NCBI GenBank assembly: GCA_015494335.1
Contig: WGBK01000299.1
Coordinates: 1-5,067, forward strand
DNA length: 5,067 nt
Direction of reading: 5' to 3'
Source: Gammaproteobacteria bacterium
Lineage (GTDB): Bacteria; Pseudomonadota; Gammaproteobacteria; GCA-001735895
Shown here: one piece after another, positions 4,805-5,067 of the stretch
Layout of the letters: every line of letters begins with the position of its first letter
How positions within the stretch are numbered: position 1 is the first letter of the stretch
The notes under the pieces: generated by a model
What the model saw: only the letters and a program-made list of their open reading frames with translations
The model's database searches: none
Told to the model about the DNA's origin: nothing
Program-made: the position numbers and the translations under genes

Positions 4805-5067
4805 TATGCTGAATCACCCTGCTTGAAATAGCGGGCCAGATCGGCCGCGCCAATACAGAATACGCCATCGCCCCCGCGTTCGAAATCGATCCAGGTCAGC
4901 GGCAGATCCGGGTATTTATCCATCATCGCCGCCTGGGAATTGCCGACCTCGACCACCAACAGACCGTCTTCCTCGAGCCAGTCCGGGGCCTCGCGCAGCA
5001 TGCGCTCGACCAGCAGCAGGCCGTCTTCTCCGGCAGCGAGACCGAGGCGAGGTTCGGCCTGGAATTC
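4804..5067 (-). CDS. prmB: Ribosomal protein L3 glutamine methyltransferase, C-terminal part (5' end outside window)
   Basis: PrmB methylates the glutamine side-chain nitrogen of ribosomal protein L3 using S-adenosylmethionine. Only the last 87 residues are in the window; the reading frame stays open to the right edge. The fragment starts EFQAEPRLGLAAGEDGLLLV, which is the segment after the NPPY catalytic motif (the motif itself lies outside). It continues with LLVVEVGNSQ and ends with the typical PrmB signature of an aromatic-rich strand, TWIDFERGGDGVFCI. HemK/PrmC would lack this TW(I/L)xFExGGDGVF ending, which argues for PrmB. The gene is the first visible member of the minus-strand operon; aroC often follows prmB in other gammaproteobacteria, but here a second methyltransferase and djlA follow instead. 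Confidence 0.9.
   Translation of the reverse strand, partial: EFQAEPRLGLAAGEDGLLLVERMLREAPDWLEEDGLLVVEVGNSQAAMMDKYPDLPLTWIDFERGGDGVFCIGAADLARYFKQGDSA

Noticed and set aside
3948..4868. Minus-strand open frame of 306 codons overlapping the methyltransferase in another frame
   Set aside because: The product is Arg/Pro/Gly-rich and featureless, while the adjacent frame shows all SAM-binding motifs and fits the operon junctions.
5062..5067. GAATTC (EcoRI site) exactly at the right edge, suggesting a cloning junction
   Set aside because: The prmB reading frame runs through it with normal family sequence, and another GAATTC occurs internally at 1517-1522; no sign of vector sequence.

Overview
The window reads as ordinary chromosome of a GC-rich proteobacterium, most likely a gammaproteobacterium. 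PrmB, a DjlA-type membrane J-protein with an N-terminal glycine-rich anchor and a DUF302 protein together point that way. A sulfur-oxidising or Chromatiales-like host is possible but is only a guess. There are nine protein-coding genes, two of them cut by the window edges. I see no rRNA, tRNA, CRISPR array, transposase or phage gene, and no gene-free stretch longer than 165 bases.

Left part (1-2056, all minus strand): a copper-handling locus. In transcription order it holds a small lipoprotein with a carboxypeptidase-regulatory-like domain (1616-2056), a possible weak terminator, a secreted Cys/Met-containing protein resembling CopL (1076-1453), and a Tat-exported multicopper oxidase of the CopA/PcoA type (971 down to the left edge, truncated). 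The 104-base gap between the CopL-like gene and copA is the most interesting part of the window. The eight bases that begin with the copL stop codon are a perfect complement of the copA Shine-Dalgarno region. Between these two arms lie a 13-bp nested hairpin, a short hairpin and an 8-bp direct repeat. This looks like an RNA device that makes copA translation depend on translation of the CopL-like leader gene.

Middle (2057-2553): a 107-base divergent intergenic region with a TATACT box, then a DUF302 gene on the plus strand.

Right part (2613-5067, all minus strand): a tight five-gene operon reading prmB (partial), an orphan class I SAM-dependent methyltransferase, djlA, a small cupin, and a DUF2007 protein. 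The junctions are TAATG (1-base overlap), TGA-C-ATG (1-base gap), ATGA (4-base overlap) and a 20-base gap, so translational coupling along the whole operon is likely. The operon ends convergently with the DUF302 gene across 59 bases that contain no canonical terminator.

Functionally the window joins copper detoxification in the periplasm (left) to a translation and proteostasis housekeeping operon (right). Nothing visible links the two halves mechanistically.
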